A DNA stretch of 64,000 bases from a bacterium (lineage in GTDB: Bacteria > CLD3 > SB21), in assembly GCA_008933615.1 (NCBI GenBank), contig WBUR01000011.1, forward strand, positions 1 to 64,000. Reading direction: 5' to 3'. The translations under genes and the position numbers were made by a program. Below, one piece after another: positions 48,981 through 58,461 of this stretch. The notes below the pieces were generated by a model. That model made no database searches, was not told where the DNA came from, and saw only the letters and a list, made by a program, of their open reading frames with translations. The stretch's first letter is position 1, and every line of letters starts with the position of its first letter.

Positions 48981-51761
48981 ATGAAAAAATGGGTAGCCAT
49001 TGGGCTTTTAGCGGTATTCTTTTTTTATGTCGCAACGAATGCGACCGGGTTTTATACTGAATTACTATGGTTCAGATCACTCGGTTATGAAAATCCATTC
49101 TGGACGATGTATACATCGGAGTATCTGCTAGGATTCGTATATTTTGCGGTTTTTTGGATCATCATAGGCTCGAACATACTGATCGCTTCTCGGGTAAAAT
49201 CGGTAGTGGTAAAGCCCGGCGGGGAGGTGTTTCAGCAGCAGCTTCAGTTTTTTGCAAAACCTGCAAAGCTCATATTTTTCGGATTGCTTTTGTTTGTCAG
49301 TTATATCATGGCAGCAGCGCCGGCGACGAAATGGATGCGTGTGCTGCAGTATTTTAACAGTGAGTCCTTTGGCGAACTGGATTCGGTTTTTCAAAAGGAC
49401 ATCGGCTTCTATGTTTATGAATTGCCGTTCTATCAGAGTATTATCAATTGGCTATTTGGCGTCCTGGTTGTAACGATCATTGCGACGGCCGCCGTTCATG
49501 TATACAAACGCGCCGTTAATTTTACGCCGCAGGGTGTCAGTCTTGGCCAATTTACGCGTCGGCATATCATGGTGCTGATCGGACTGATCTTATTTCTTTA
49601 CGCGTTTGATTATCATTACAGCCAGTACGATATCTTATATAAGGATAACGGCATTGTGGTCGGCGCGGGGTACACCGATGTAAACGCCGCGCTTACGGGG
49701 TACATGCTCATGCAGGTGATTGCTTTGGTCGGCGCGTGCGGTGCGTTTATCAGCGCATTTAAAGGAACTTGGCGGTGGCTTATCGGAAGCGTCATACTGC
49801 AATTCGGCGCCGCATTCCTGCTTCTGAATATTTATCCGTCGTTGATACAGCGATTTGTCGTGAAGCCCAATGAATTGGAAAAAGAAAAACCGTATATCGA
49901 AGAAAATATCAAACAGACACGCCGCGCGTACGAACTGGACAAAATTACCGAAAAAGATTTCAAGTATGACCTTGCGCTGACGTCGTCGGATATTAAAGCA
50001 AACAATGCAACAATCAAAAACGTCACGCTTTGGGATTACCGGCCGTTGCGGGATTCCTATTCGCAGTTACAGGAAATTCGTCCCTATTATAATTTTTATG
50101 ACGTGGACATTGACCGTTATTTTGTCAATGGCGAATACCGGCAGGTCATGTTGTCTGCGCGCGAACTCAATCTCCAGAAGATCGGAAGCGATAACTGGAT
50201 CAATAAAACATTCATCTATACCCACGGACACGGCATCGTTATGAGCCCGGTGAATGTGGTGACGACCGAAGGCCAACCGGAATTCTTTATCAAAAATATT
50301 CCACCCGAAAAATCTGTGGATATTACGTTAGATCGGCCTGAAATCTATTTCGGAGAACTCCAGGGCATTGACGATTATATCGTTGTTAAAACAAGCAAAG
50401 AGGAATTTGATTTCCCGCTCGGAGAAAAAAATCAGCACACGTTCTATAAAGAAGATGCGGGGGTAGGTATCGGCAGTTTTGCACGTAAGGCCATGTTTGC
50501 AATTCGGTTCGGTAAATTCAATTTTCTGCTGAACGATTACATTCAGCCGGAAAGCAAAATCATTTATTACAGGAATATCAACGATCGCATTAAAAAATTA
50601 ATTCCTTATATCAAGCTGGATAAAGATCCTTATATGGTCGCAGAAAACGGACGGCTATATTGGATCTACGATGGATTTACTACCACGAATCAGTATCCGT
50701 ATGCCAAGATGTCGTACGAAAAAAGTTCGTCTCCATTTGGCGCAGGCATAACATATAATTATATTCGAAATTCCGTCAAAGTTGTGATCGACGCATACAA
50801 CGGTTCCACTCAAATTTATAGTTTTAATTCTGAAACCGATCCGCTGATTAGGGTGTATGCTAAGATCTTCCCCGGAGTTTTTAAACCGATTCAGGATATG
50901 CCGGAGTATTTGAGGAAACATCTGCGTTATCCACAGGATCTTTTCGATATTCAGGCAAAATTATTCACGTTCTATCATGTTGATGACGCCAATGTGTTTT
51001 TCAACCGGGAAGATGAGTGGAATATCGCGACGGAAAAATACGGCGACGATGTGAAACGTATGGAGAGTTATTATGTCATCATGAGGCTTCCGGGTGAATC
51101 GAAAGAAGAATTTTTGCTCATGGTTCCGTTCACGCCAAACACCAAACCGAATATGATCGCGTGGTTTTGCGCCCGGAGCGATGGAGATAATTATGGAAAA
51201 CTGTTAGTATATAAATTTCCGAAGAGTGAATTGGTCTATGGGCCATTGCAGGTAGAGAGCCGGATCGACCAGACGCCGGAAATTTCTGAAAAACTAACCT
51301 TATGGAATCAACAGGGATCCAGTGTGACCCGGGGCAATCTCCTCGTCATACCGATCAACAATTCCGTCTTGTATGTGGAGCCTTTGTATCTTCAGTCGCA
51401 GCAAAGCAAAATGCCGGAACTGAAAAAAGTCATAGTTGCATTTGACAATTACATCTTTATGGAAGACAATCTGGAGAACGGCCTAGAAAAAATCTTCGGA
51501 GGAAATTTTGCCGCATTCAACAGAGACAAGCAGTCTGCCGAGTCTGCAGAGGCAGCTTCATCGGTGACGGACAAGAATGTGGCTGCCATTTCTTCGGAAA
51601 CGGCAAAAGCAATTAGGGATTTGTCGCGTTCCGCAATGGACAATTATAACAACGCTCAGGATGCACTGAAAAAAGGGAACTGGACAAAATACGGCGAAAG
51701 CTTAGAGCGTCTCAAAAAAGATCTTGAAAAACTTTCCGAACGAAGTAAAGGTATCAAATAA
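48981..51761 (+). CDS. UPF0182-family large membrane protein
   Basis: A 926-residue protein with about seven membrane segments in the first 300 residues, starting IGLLAVFFFYVATNATGFYTELLW, then a long extracytoplasmic domain with the family motif SYSQLQEIRPYYNFYDVDIDRY, and a Glu/Lys-rich C-terminal coiled coil. UPF0182 has no assigned function. It is best known from Actinobacteria, cyanobacteria and some other lineages. The GGAG site precedes the ATG by about nine bases. A HEAT-repeat lipoprotein gene lies just upstream. Confidence 0.88.
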   Translation: MKKWVAIGLLAVFFFYVATNATGFYTELLWFRSLGYENPFWTMYTSEYLLGFVYFAVFWIIIGSNILIASRVKSVVVKPGGEVFQQQLQFFAKPAKLIFFGLLLFVSYIMAAAPATKWMRVLQYFNSESFGELDSVFQKDIGFYVYELPFYQSIINWLFGVLVVTIIATAAVHVYKRAVNFTPQGVSLGQFTRRHIMVLIGLILFLYAFDYHYSQYDILYKDNGIVVGAGYTDVNAALTGYMLMQVIALVGACGAFISAFKGTWRWLIGSVILQFGAAFLLLNIYPSLIQRFVVKPNELEKEKPYIEENIKQTRRAYELDKITEKDFKYDLALTSSDIKANNATIKNVTLWDYRPLRDSYSQLQEIRPYYNFYDVDIDRYFVNGEYRQVMLSARELNLQKIGSDNWINKTFIYTHGHGIVMSPVNVVTTEGQPEFFIKNIPPEKSVDITLDRPEIYFGELQGIDDYIVVKTSKEEFDFPLGEKNQHTFYKEDAGVGIGSFARKAMFAIRFGKFNFLLNDYIQPESKIIYYRNINDRIKKLIPYIKLDKDPYMVAENGRLYWIYDGFTTTNQYPYAKMSYEKSSSPFGAGITYNYIRNSVKVVIDAYNGSTQIYSFNSETDPLIRVYAKIFPGVFKPIQDMPEYLRKHLRYPQDLFDIQAKLFTFYHVDDANVFFNREDEWNIATEKYGDDVKRMESYYVIMRLPGESKEEFLLMVPFTPNTKPNMIAWFCARSDGDNYGKLLVYKFPKSELVYGPLQVESRIDQTPEISEKLTLWNQQGSSVTRGNLLVIPINNSVLYVEPLYLQSQQSKMPELKKVIVAFDNYIFMEDNLENGLEKIFGGNFAAFNRDKQSAESAEAASSVTDKNVAAISSETAKAIRDLSRSAMDNYNNAQDALKKGNWTKYGESLERLKKDLEKLSERSKGIK

Positions 51762-51858
51762 TAAATAGATGAAGCGAGTCGGACACCAAGGCGGCAATTT
51801 TTGCTTCTCATGATTGGATACGAGTTTAATTGTTGACGGGTTTCAGAAAGCAGCACTT

Positions 51859-52572
51859 ATGAGCGACGCTAGTCTGCATCAATCCATTGATGTTTTTACG
51901 AAGAGAACCGGATTGATTGTAAGCCAGAATCATGGCGATGCGCAGGAAATGGAATTTAATTTATCTACGCTTTTGGGCATCAATATTCTTTTATGCCAAT
52001 CGATACCCGATGCGCAGTTGATCTTAAAGGCGGAGCCTATTGACATCGTTATTCTCGATACTAAGATGGATCATCCAAATCCGTTTGTCATTTGTAAATT
52101 TATCAAGTCCGATGAAGCCTTGTGGAATATTCCTGTCGTCGCGCTGTTATCGGAAAACGCATTGAATAACCGCAGTCATGCGCTTAATTACGGAGCGGAC
52201 GATTTTATCATGCGGCCGTTTGATTATTCTGAAGTGTATAGCAGAACCCGGGCGCAGCTTCGCTTGAGGGAATTGTATCTGCAGCTGCTGAAAGATGAAC
52301 GGCTGAAAGTATTATTTGAGATGGCCGGCGCAGCGGCTCACGAATTGGCTCAGCCCGTAACGGGCGCCATGGCTTTAATTCAGGTCATTTTGGCTAAACG
52401 CGAAAAAGAAATAACAGATGTCGATACTGAAATGAAAATGTTATATGAGTGCCTTCAGCGCGCTACAGACGTTATACACAAGATTCAGCGGATCAGGAAA
52501 TATGAAACGACAGCGTACGCGGGTTCAAGTCAAATCATTGATATTAACAAAGCCTCCGATTCAAACCGATAA
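51859..52572 (+). CDS. Degenerate receiver domain fused to a DHp-like domain, no ATPase
   Basis: A 237-residue protein with the same receiver-DHp order as 46604-47392. The receiver (about 17-135) keeps D67 in DIVILDTKMD, but the acidic pair near the N-terminus is replaced by V21-S22-Q23-N24, and the conserved lysine is R119 in IMRPF. It is probably not phosphorylated normally. The DHp part has H161 in AGAAAHELAQPVTGAMALIQ. No HATPase domain follows. I choose the ATG at 51859; a TTG at 51814 would extend it by 15 residues. Its stop precedes tldD by two bases. Confidence 0.75.
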   Translation: MSDASLHQSIDVFTKRTGLIVSQNHGDAQEMEFNLSTLLGINILLCQSIPDAQLILKAEPIDIVILDTKMDHPNPFVICKFIKSDEALWNIPVVALLSENALNNRSHALNYGADDFIMRPFDYSEVYSRTRAQLRLRELYLQLLKDERLKVLFEMAGAAAHELAQPVTGAMALIQVILAKREKEITDVDTEMKMLYECLQRATDVIHKIQRIRKYETTAYAGSSQIIDINKASDSNR

Positions 52573-52574
52573 GC

Positions 52575-54041
52575 ATGACTCTTCCAGATCTTACTCATAG
52601 ACAAATTGCGACGGCATTTGCAAATGGCTTTGACCATATTTTGGATTATGACGCTTTATCCAAAATTTGTGAGTCTGCGCGCGTGAAGGGCGCCGACTTT
52701 TCAGAGGTATACATTGAACGGCGTCTGTCGACATGGATTACCTTGGTAGAGGACAAGATCAATGTAGTTCGGGCCGGCATTAAAGCAGGCGCCGGAGTCC
52801 GTGTGATTCGCGGCACACACGTTGGCTATGCTTATTGTGAGGATCTCCGCCCGGAGAGTATCGAAATCGCCGCAAAAACGGCAGCGTATATCACTCATGA
52901 AGGCAGTCCGGAATCTTTCTCAAACCCGGTTAATGTAACTCCACCACGAACGGATCAGTCAGTTACGTTCTACCGGCTCGAATCCGATGGTAAGAAAAAG
53001 ACTGACTTGTTGCGCCGGGCCAACTCAGCCGCGCGCGACGAAGACAACCGCGTAAAGGAAGTAAGTTGCACCTACTATGACGAAGAAAAGGAGATTCGTA
53101 TTGTTAATTCCGACGGGTTGCAATGCGATGACCAACGCTCGCTTTACGGGTTTCATGTGTTTGTTCTGACGGGCGATGGAGGCAAAAATAATTTCGGATA
53201 CGCAACCGGCGGAGGCCGATATCCTTTTACCTATTTTGAAAAGAGAACTCCGGAGATGATCGCGCGTGACGCGTCCCGGCAGGCGCTGCGCAAACTAAGA
53301 TCGTGTGAATGTCCGGCGGGACAATTCCCGGTTGTTATCAATAAAGGCTGGGGCGGCGTGCTGATCCATGAAGCCGTCGGCCACGGACTTGAAAGTGATT
53401 TTAACCGGCGAGGTTCATCTGTCTACACGGGAAAAATCGGCCAAAAAGTTGCTTCAGAATATGTAACGATCATCGATGACGGTACCATACTCAACGGGCG
53501 CGGATCATCGAATTCCGACGATGAAGGAACGATCACAAAAAAAAATATCCTGATAGACAATGGAATTTTAAAAAATTATTTGTATGATAACTACAATGCG
53601 CGTTTGATGAATGCGGTGCCGACAGGCAACGGCAGAAGGGAGAGTTTTGCGCAACTTCCGATGCCGCGCATGACCAATACTTATATCGCGCGTGGAAAAG
53701 ATAATCCGGAAGATTTGATTCGCTCCGTCAAATGGGGCCTGTATGCTCAAACTCTTGGCGGCGGTCAGGTTGACATTGCCAGCGGCAATTTCGTATTTGA
53801 AGTTCAGGAAGGATACTGGATCGAAAACGGTAAGATCACGTATCCGGTGCTCGGCGCAAATTTGATAGGCAATGGGCCGGACATTCTCAATAAGATCGAT
53901 GCAATAGGAAATGATTTAGAAATAGAAACCGGCGCCGGCGCCTGCAGTAAAGAGGGTCAAAATATTCCCGTTGGGGTCGGACAGCCGACTATAAAGATAG
54001 GTGAAATGACCATCGGCGGAACTGGTTTAAGGAGGCTATAA
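52575..54041 (+). CDS. tldD: TldD metalloprotease
   Basis: A peptidase of the TldD/PmbA (U62) family. The metal-site motif is H265-EAVG-H270 in GWGGVLIHEAVGHGLESD, and the N-terminal domain has VVRAGIKAGAGVRVI. TldD normally acts as a heterodimer with TldE/PmbA; no pmbA is in the window. The 488-residue length is normal. It starts two bases after the degenerate receiver-DHp gene, so translation may be coupled, but no functional link is known. Confidence 0.93.
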   Translation: MTLPDLTHRQIATAFANGFDHILDYDALSKICESARVKGADFSEVYIERRLSTWITLVEDKINVVRAGIKAGAGVRVIRGTHVGYAYCEDLRPESIEIAAKTAAYITHEGSPESFSNPVNVTPPRTDQSVTFYRLESDGKKKTDLLRRANSAARDEDNRVKEVSCTYYDEEKEIRIVNSDGLQCDDQRSLYGFHVFVLTGDGGKNNFGYATGGGRYPFTYFEKRTPEMIARDASRQALRKLRSCECPAGQFPVVINKGWGGVLIHEAVGHGLESDFNRRGSSVYTGKIGQKVASEYVTIIDDGTILNGRGSSNSDDEGTITKKNILIDNGILKNYLYDNYNARLMNAVPTGNGRRESFAQLPMPRMTNTYIARGKDNPEDLIRSVKWGLYAQTLGGGQVDIASGNFVFEVQEGYWIENGKITYPVLGANLIGNGPDILNKIDAIGNDLEIETGAGACSKEGQNIPVGVGQPTIKIGEMTIGGTGLRRL

Positions 54042-54065
54042 CGATTTTCATAATCACGAAAGCAC

Positions 54066-54551
54066 ATGCAAGCACAAAAAGCGCTTCCCCTTAGCAGTTG
54101 GCACATAGCCTTCCCGAACGACGCGAATCCTCACGGCACCATGTTTGGCGGGAAAGTGATGGCGATCCTGGATATTCAAGCGGGAATCGTTGCATCCCAT
54201 TATTGCCACAAGATCGTTGTTACCGCGTCAACGGAGGCGGTAGATTTCAGAAACCCGGTGAAGGTCGGGGATCGTTTGGAGACAATTGCGCGCGTGGTGT
54301 ATGTCGGCAATACCTCGTTGGTGATCAAGATTGACGCTTATTCGGAGAACCCTTTATCGGGTAAGCGTAAGCATTGTACGACGGCCTTTTTCAATATGGT
54401 CGCTCTGGACGAAGACGGTTCGCCGACGCCAATTCCGCCGTTGATCGTCGAAACAGAGGAGGAAAAAAGGGACTTTGAATTGGCTCAGTTGATCAAACAT
54501 AATGCGCTCGAGCGAAAGAAAAAAGTTCATCAAGCAATGAAAGACGAATAA
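54066..54551 (+). CDS. Hotdog-fold acyl-CoA thioesterase
   Basis: A 161-residue YciA/BFIT-like thioesterase: FPNDANPHGTMFGGKVMAILD carries the conserved hotdog-fold motif with the catalytic aspartate, and VVTASTEAVDFRNPVKVGD follows. It should hydrolyse acyl-CoA. The last 35 residues are a charged tail. It lies 24 bases after tldD and 32 before lgt, with no obvious shared pathway. Confidence 0.88.
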   Translation: MQAQKALPLSSWHIAFPNDANPHGTMFGGKVMAILDIQAGIVASHYCHKIVVTASTEAVDFRNPVKVGDRLETIARVVYVGNTSLVIKIDAYSENPLSGKRKHCTTAFFNMVALDEDGSPTPIPPLIVETEEEKRDFELAQLIKHNALERKKKVHQAMKDE

Positions 54552-54583
54552 TAAAGTTAAGTTAATTTACCATTTGAGGATTC

Positions 54584-55438
54584 ATGATACCGACTCTTTT
54601 TGAAATTCCGATTTTCGGCGGCATACCGATTCACAGCTTTGGCCTGATGCTGGCATTGTCATTTCTTACGACAAGTTTTGTGCTTAAGAAATTATTTAAG
54701 CGGGCAAATTATCCGGTGGATTTGGCCGATCAGGTTATATTGGTCGCGGCCATTGCCGGGTTGGCCGGATCAAAGTTCTATTACCTTCTCTTTGAAGCAT
54801 TTGACCGATTTATGAAGCATCCGATAGACATGCTTTTTTCCGGCGCAGGTCTGACATGGTACGGCGGGTTTGTTCTTGCTATGATAAGCATCATCTGGCT
54901 GATCAGAAAAAATAAGTTGCCGATACTGAAATCGATTGACATGATATCGGTACCGTTGCCGTTAGGATATGGCATCGGGCGTATCGGTTGCCATCTGGCG
55001 GGCGACGGAGATTACGGTAAGCCCTGGGACGGCGTTTTTGCAACGGATTATTCCAGAGGCATCGTACCGCCATCGCAGGCTTTTTACGGAACGGAGATTG
55101 CAAAAGATTATCCTAACGGAATTGTACCGGACCACACGTTGTGCCATCCAACACCAATGTATGAAACCGTATTCTCCGTTATTATTTTTGCTATACTATG
55201 GTATACCACGAAGAAAAAACTGCCAACCGGGTTTCAGATTTCACTTTATTTTATGCTTGGCGGGCTTCAGCGTTTCCTGATCGAATTTCTCCGCATAAAT
55301 CCGAAAGTTGCTTTCGATCTCAGCGGCGCACAGCTGATCAGCCTGGTTTTGATAATGTTTGGGGGAATCTGGATGTTTTGGGCTTTCAAAATACAACCTA
55401 AAGCGGAATTGAATAAGATATCAGCTAAAATTAAATAA
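54584..55438 (+). CDS. lgt: Prolipoprotein diacylglyceryl transferase
   Basis: Lgt transfers diacylglycerol from phosphatidylglycerol to the lipobox cysteine of prolipoproteins. It is an inner-membrane protein of about seven helices; the signature GRIGCHLAGDGDYGKPWDG (residues 132-150) matches the Lgt GRIGN region, here in an FCB-type variant. The 284 residues fit. Many lipoproteins in this window would be its substrates. The next gene starts two bases after its stop. Confidence 0.93.
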   Translation: MIPTLFEIPIFGGIPIHSFGLMLALSFLTTSFVLKKLFKRANYPVDLADQVILVAAIAGLAGSKFYYLLFEAFDRFMKHPIDMLFSGAGLTWYGGFVLAMISIIWLIRKNKLPILKSIDMISVPLPLGYGIGRIGCHLAGDGDYGKPWDGVFATDYSRGIVPPSQAFYGTEIAKDYPNGIVPDHTLCHPTPMYETVFSVIIFAILWYTTKKKLPTGFQISLYFMLGGLQRFLIEFLRINPKVAFDLSGAQLISLVLIMFGGIWMFWAFKIQPKAELNKISAKIK

Positions 55439-55440
55439 TT

Positions 55441-56133
55441 GTGAACGGATTTACGAAAATACTGACGGCAACATTTTGTGTTTTGTTCATGAACCGGGCA
55501 GGTATCACAAATGAACCAGTCGGTAGCGAACAAACGAGCAGGTTTACAATTGCCCGAATCAAATACGGCGGAGGAGGAGATTGGTACGGTAACAAGACGG
55601 CGTTGAACAATCTATTACGATATCTGAAAGAGCAAACCAATATTGTTACCGGCAACAGCGAAACTTTTGTTGAACTGTCGGACATCAAGTTATTCGATTA
55701 TTCTTTTCTGTATATGGCGGGACATGGAAATGTCAAATTTTCAGATGCCGATGTGAAAAATTTACGAACGCATCTGACTCATGGCGGATTCCTTTGGTGC
55801 GATGACGACTACGGAATAGATAAGTTTTTTAGACGCGAAATGAAGAAAGTTTTTCCTGAACTTGAATTTGTTCCAATACCTTTCTCTCATCCTTTATATC
55901 ATATTTATTATAATTTTCCGAACGGACTTCCCAAGATTCATGAACACGATGGCGGCGCACCCGAAGCATTTGGTTTGTTCTGGAAGGGACGTTTGGTTTG
56001 CTTCTATTCCAAAAACACCGATATCAGCGACGGGCTGGAAGGGCCGGACGTTTTTCCCGAGGATGGAATAGAAAAACATCAACAGGCGCTTAAAATAGCG
56101 ACGAATATTGTAGTGTATGCTTTAACTTACTAA
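55441..56133 (+). CDS. Exported DUF4159-domain protein
   Basis: A GTG start two bases after lgt gives a protein with a hydrophobic N-terminus (ILTATFCVLFM), probably a signal peptide. The body fits DUF4159: FTIARIKYGGGGDWYGNKTA, then YLFYMAGHGN-like YMAGHGNVKFSD and HLTHGGFLWCDDDYG. Structurally this is a glutamine-amidotransferase-like or flavodoxin-like fold. DUF4159 is often found near MoxR/DUF58/vWA genes; here the only such gene, DUF58, is over 50 kb away. The alternative start at residue 17 would remove the signal peptide. Confidence 0.8.
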   Translation: MNGFTKILTATFCVLFMNRAGITNEPVGSEQTSRFTIARIKYGGGGDWYGNKTALNNLLRYLKEQTNIVTGNSETFVELSDIKLFDYSFLYMAGHGNVKFSDADVKNLRTHLTHGGFLWCDDDYGIDKFFRREMKKVFPELEFVPIPFSHPLYHIYYNFPNGLPKIHEHDGGAPEAFGLFWKGRLVCFYSKNTDISDGLEGPDVFPEDGIEKHQQALKIATNIVVYALTY

Positions 56134-56152
56134 TCTATTTCAAGGAAAAATT

Positions 56153-56842
56153 ATGAAATCGACAGTACTTGACAGAGTATTTGACGGTGTGATATTATGT
56201 TTGATGTTAGTTGCTCTGTACTTTGTTTTTATCTGGGTTCCGAACGAAAAAACAATGGGAATCATTCAACGAATATTCTATTTTCACGTGCCGGCTGCGT
56301 GGGTTGCGTTCCTGGCTTTCGGAATTGTATTTGCTGCGAGTATAGCATACTTGGTCAGCCGTAATGACCATTGGGATCTCATTGCGGCGATAAGCGCTGA
56401 GTTGGGGCTTGTTTTTTGTTCCATCATGTTGATCACAGGTCCGATATGGGCCAAGCCGGTTTGGGGGATTTGGTGGACATGGGATCCGCGACTGACGCTG
56501 GCGCTTGTACTGTGGCTGATTTACGTTGCATACGTAATGTTGAGGATCTACATTGACGACGAAGGCAAACGCGCCCGACTATCGGCCGTCGTGGGTATCA
56601 TTGGTTTTCTTGACGTGCCGTTGGTATACATGTCGATCCGTTGGTGGCGTACTCAGCATCCTGCGGCCGTGATGGGCGGCGGAGAAAAGTCGGGTCTTGC
56701 GCCCGAAATGATGCTGACCTTTGTTATTTGCTTAGTAACTTTTACTGCGCTGTTCTTTTATTTGCTTCAGAAGCGGTATGGCATTGAAAAAGCCGAGCAG
56801 GAGATCAATGAACTTTATAAAAAAATCGGAGATCGTGATTGA
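56153..56842 (+). CDS. ccmC: Haem-handling protein CcmC (cytochrome c maturation)
   Basis: A six-helix inner-membrane protein that carries haem to the Ccm chaperone for cytochrome c assembly. The haem-binding WWD motif reads WGIWWTWDPRLT (104-115), and the two likely haem-iron histidines are H45 in YFHVPAAW and H169 in RWWRTQHP. The 229-residue length fits CcmC rather than the longer CcmF. No ccmABEFGH genes are here. It supports the presence of c-type cytochromes such as those at 9564-11280. Confidence 0.9.
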   Translation: MKSTVLDRVFDGVILCLMLVALYFVFIWVPNEKTMGIIQRIFYFHVPAAWVAFLAFGIVFAASIAYLVSRNDHWDLIAAISAELGLVFCSIMLITGPIWAKPVWGIWWTWDPRLTLALVLWLIYVAYVMLRIYIDDEGKRARLSAVVGIIGFLDVPLVYMSIRWWRTQHPAAVMGGGEKSGLAPEMMLTFVICLVTFTALFFYLLQKRYGIEKAEQEINELYKKIGDRD

Positions 56843-56861
56843 CCGCTCAGTTTTTCTTTTC

Positions 56862-56891
56862 TTGACTCTCGTTTCAGTCCGTGCGTATATT
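56862..56891 (+). promoter_or_regulatory. Putative sigma-70 promoter for the PorV-like gene
   Basis: TTGACT (56862-56867) and TATATT (56886-56891), spaced by 18 bases, lie about 40 bases before the start at 56932. Confidence 0.5.
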
Positions 56892-56931
56892 ATTTTGTTA
56901 TAACTTTTTACATACGATTATAGGATTTTTC

Positions 56932-57849
56932 ATGTTACGATTCGTCATATTAATAATTTTTATAGGCTTTTCTTCATCATACGCAGGTGAAAGCGGATAT
57001 CAATTTTTACGTGTAGGCGTTCCGGCCAAGGCGACGGGGCTGGGTGACACATATGTGTCTCAATTTGGCGATGTGAATACCTTCATGTATAATCCTGCCG
57101 GTCTATCTAAACTTTCCCATAGGCAATTTTCCGCCGGCTATATGAACCATATCCTTGACATTGGATCCGGTTATGCAGCCTACGCGCAGCCGTATAAAGA
57201 TATCGGCGTATTCGGAGCAGGGCTTGTCTATTTCGGTTATGGGGACTTTCAAGGTTATGATGCCTCGGGTTATGAGACCAGCAGTTTTTCTTCCAGCGAT
57301 TATGCTCTTAGTTTGTTCTATGCGCGTCAGCTGAAAGAAAATGTTCATTTCGGCGCGACGGTAAAGATCATTCGATCTGCTATTGAAAACTATTCATCCG
57401 GAGCGGTCGCTGTGGATCTCGGAGCCATTTATGTTTTGCAGCAATACGATATGCAGCTCGGCGCAAGTCTTTTGAATGCCGGATTCGCGACTCATGCATT
57501 TCTTGACCACAAAGAAAAGCTCCCTCTTAGTTTGCAATTGGGCGTTTCGAGGAAATGGAATTTCACCACATTCGGCTTGAATCTGTCAGACTTAAACTTG
57601 CCGGGTAACAGGCTGAAAAGATTTGCCGTCAGCGCCGAAGCCGATCCCTGGGAGAAAATAAGCATGCGCATCGGTTATAATCTGCAACGCAAAAGCGAGC
57701 TGGATCTGAAAGGATCCGGTTTTCTTAACGGCGCAGCAGGCCTGTCCGCCGGCTTAGGCTTCAAACACCAGAACTACGTATTTGATTATTCATTCTCTTC
57801 ATGGGGCATCGGCGCTGTTAACCGATTTTCTTTGACTGTAAATTTATAG
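56932..57849 (+). CDS. PorV/PorQ-like outer-membrane beta-barrel protein
   Basis: A 305-residue protein with a signal peptide (about 1-18, ending SSSYAG) and a barrel rich in alternating aromatic/Gly strands. The opening YQFLRVGVPAKATGLGDTYV and MYNPAGLSKL are diagnostic of the PorV/PorQ (UPF0164) family, outer-membrane proteins of FCB bacteria related to FadL. PorV works in type IX secretion in Bacteroidota, but no other T9SS gene is present here. I use the ATG at 56932; a GTG-start extension from 56881 would lie upstream of the signal peptide and within the promoter. Confidence 0.86.
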   Translation: MLRFVILIIFIGFSSSYAGESGYQFLRVGVPAKATGLGDTYVSQFGDVNTFMYNPAGLSKLSHRQFSAGYMNHILDIGSGYAAYAQPYKDIGVFGAGLVYFGYGDFQGYDASGYETSSFSSSDYALSLFYARQLKENVHFGATVKIIRSAIENYSSGAVAVDLGAIYVLQQYDMQLGASLLNAGFATHAFLDHKEKLPLSLQLGVSRKWNFTTFGLNLSDLNLPGNRLKRFAVSAEADPWEKISMRIGYNLQRKSELDLKGSGFLNGAAGLSAGLGFKHQNYVFDYSFSSWGIGAVNRFSLTVNL

Positions 57850-57859
57850 GATTCGTACT

Positions 57860-58420
57860 ATGGATATGTTTAACGATCCGGATTTTGTTTGGACGGGTTT
57901 TAATCTGGCCGTTCTTCTCTACGTTCTTTACGATATCTACCAGGAGTTATCGACTATTTTTACCTACGTAGCCCGAACCGGACAAAAAGATGGATTTTTT
58001 ATTACGTTTGTAAACCGTTTATCATCCAGAGTTTATTTTATTCTGATGCTCATCAGCGCTAGCCTTCTCTTTGTCGTAAATAACGCCGAAATGCTCGAAG
58101 CGGTCATGTTAATTGCGCCGGTTGCGCTGCTGATCGGTTTTTTTGTAAACACACTTATATGCAAAATGTGTTTTATTAACGACATCGGGCTGGGAACGGT
58201 TTCGCCAAATTATGAAATGGAAATCCAATGGAATGAGATTAAGGCGTACACATGGAAACAAAATGTATTATGTTTAATTCTCAATCGAAAGTGGTTTACT
58301 CGAAAAAAAATTAAGTTCAGCGATTCGTCGGCAATTACAGTTATCAATGACCGTCTCCAAAACCTCACCCATCAGGGCACTCATGTTCCTTCAGACTCTA
58401 TGGACATAAAAGCTATTTAA
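57860..58420 (+). CDS. Small membrane protein of unknown function
   Basis: I do not recognise this 186-residue protein. It has three hydrophobic segments (about 14-30, 57-76 and 82-100). The C-terminal half is soluble and reads MEIQWNEIKAYTWKQNVLCLIL, resembling the PH-like or DUF5673-type domains that follow two or three membrane helices in other proteins. It starts 10 bases after the PorV-like gene and may be co-transcribed. Confidence 0.65.
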   Translation: MDMFNDPDFVWTGFNLAVLLYVLYDIYQELSTIFTYVARTGQKDGFFITFVNRLSSRVYFILMLISASLLFVVNNAEMLEAVMLIAPVALLIGFFVNTLICKMCFINDIGLGTVSPNYEMEIQWNEIKAYTWKQNVLCLILNRKWFTRKKIKFSDSSAITVINDRLQNLTHQGTHVPSDSMDIKAI

Positions 58421-58461
58421 GTAATAATAAAGCTACCGACTTATTTGCACGGAGAAAAATT

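Noticed and set aside
56881-56931. Upstream GTG start for the PorV-like gene
   Set aside because: It would add residues in front of a good signal peptide and overlap the predicted -10 region; the ATG at 56932 fits better.
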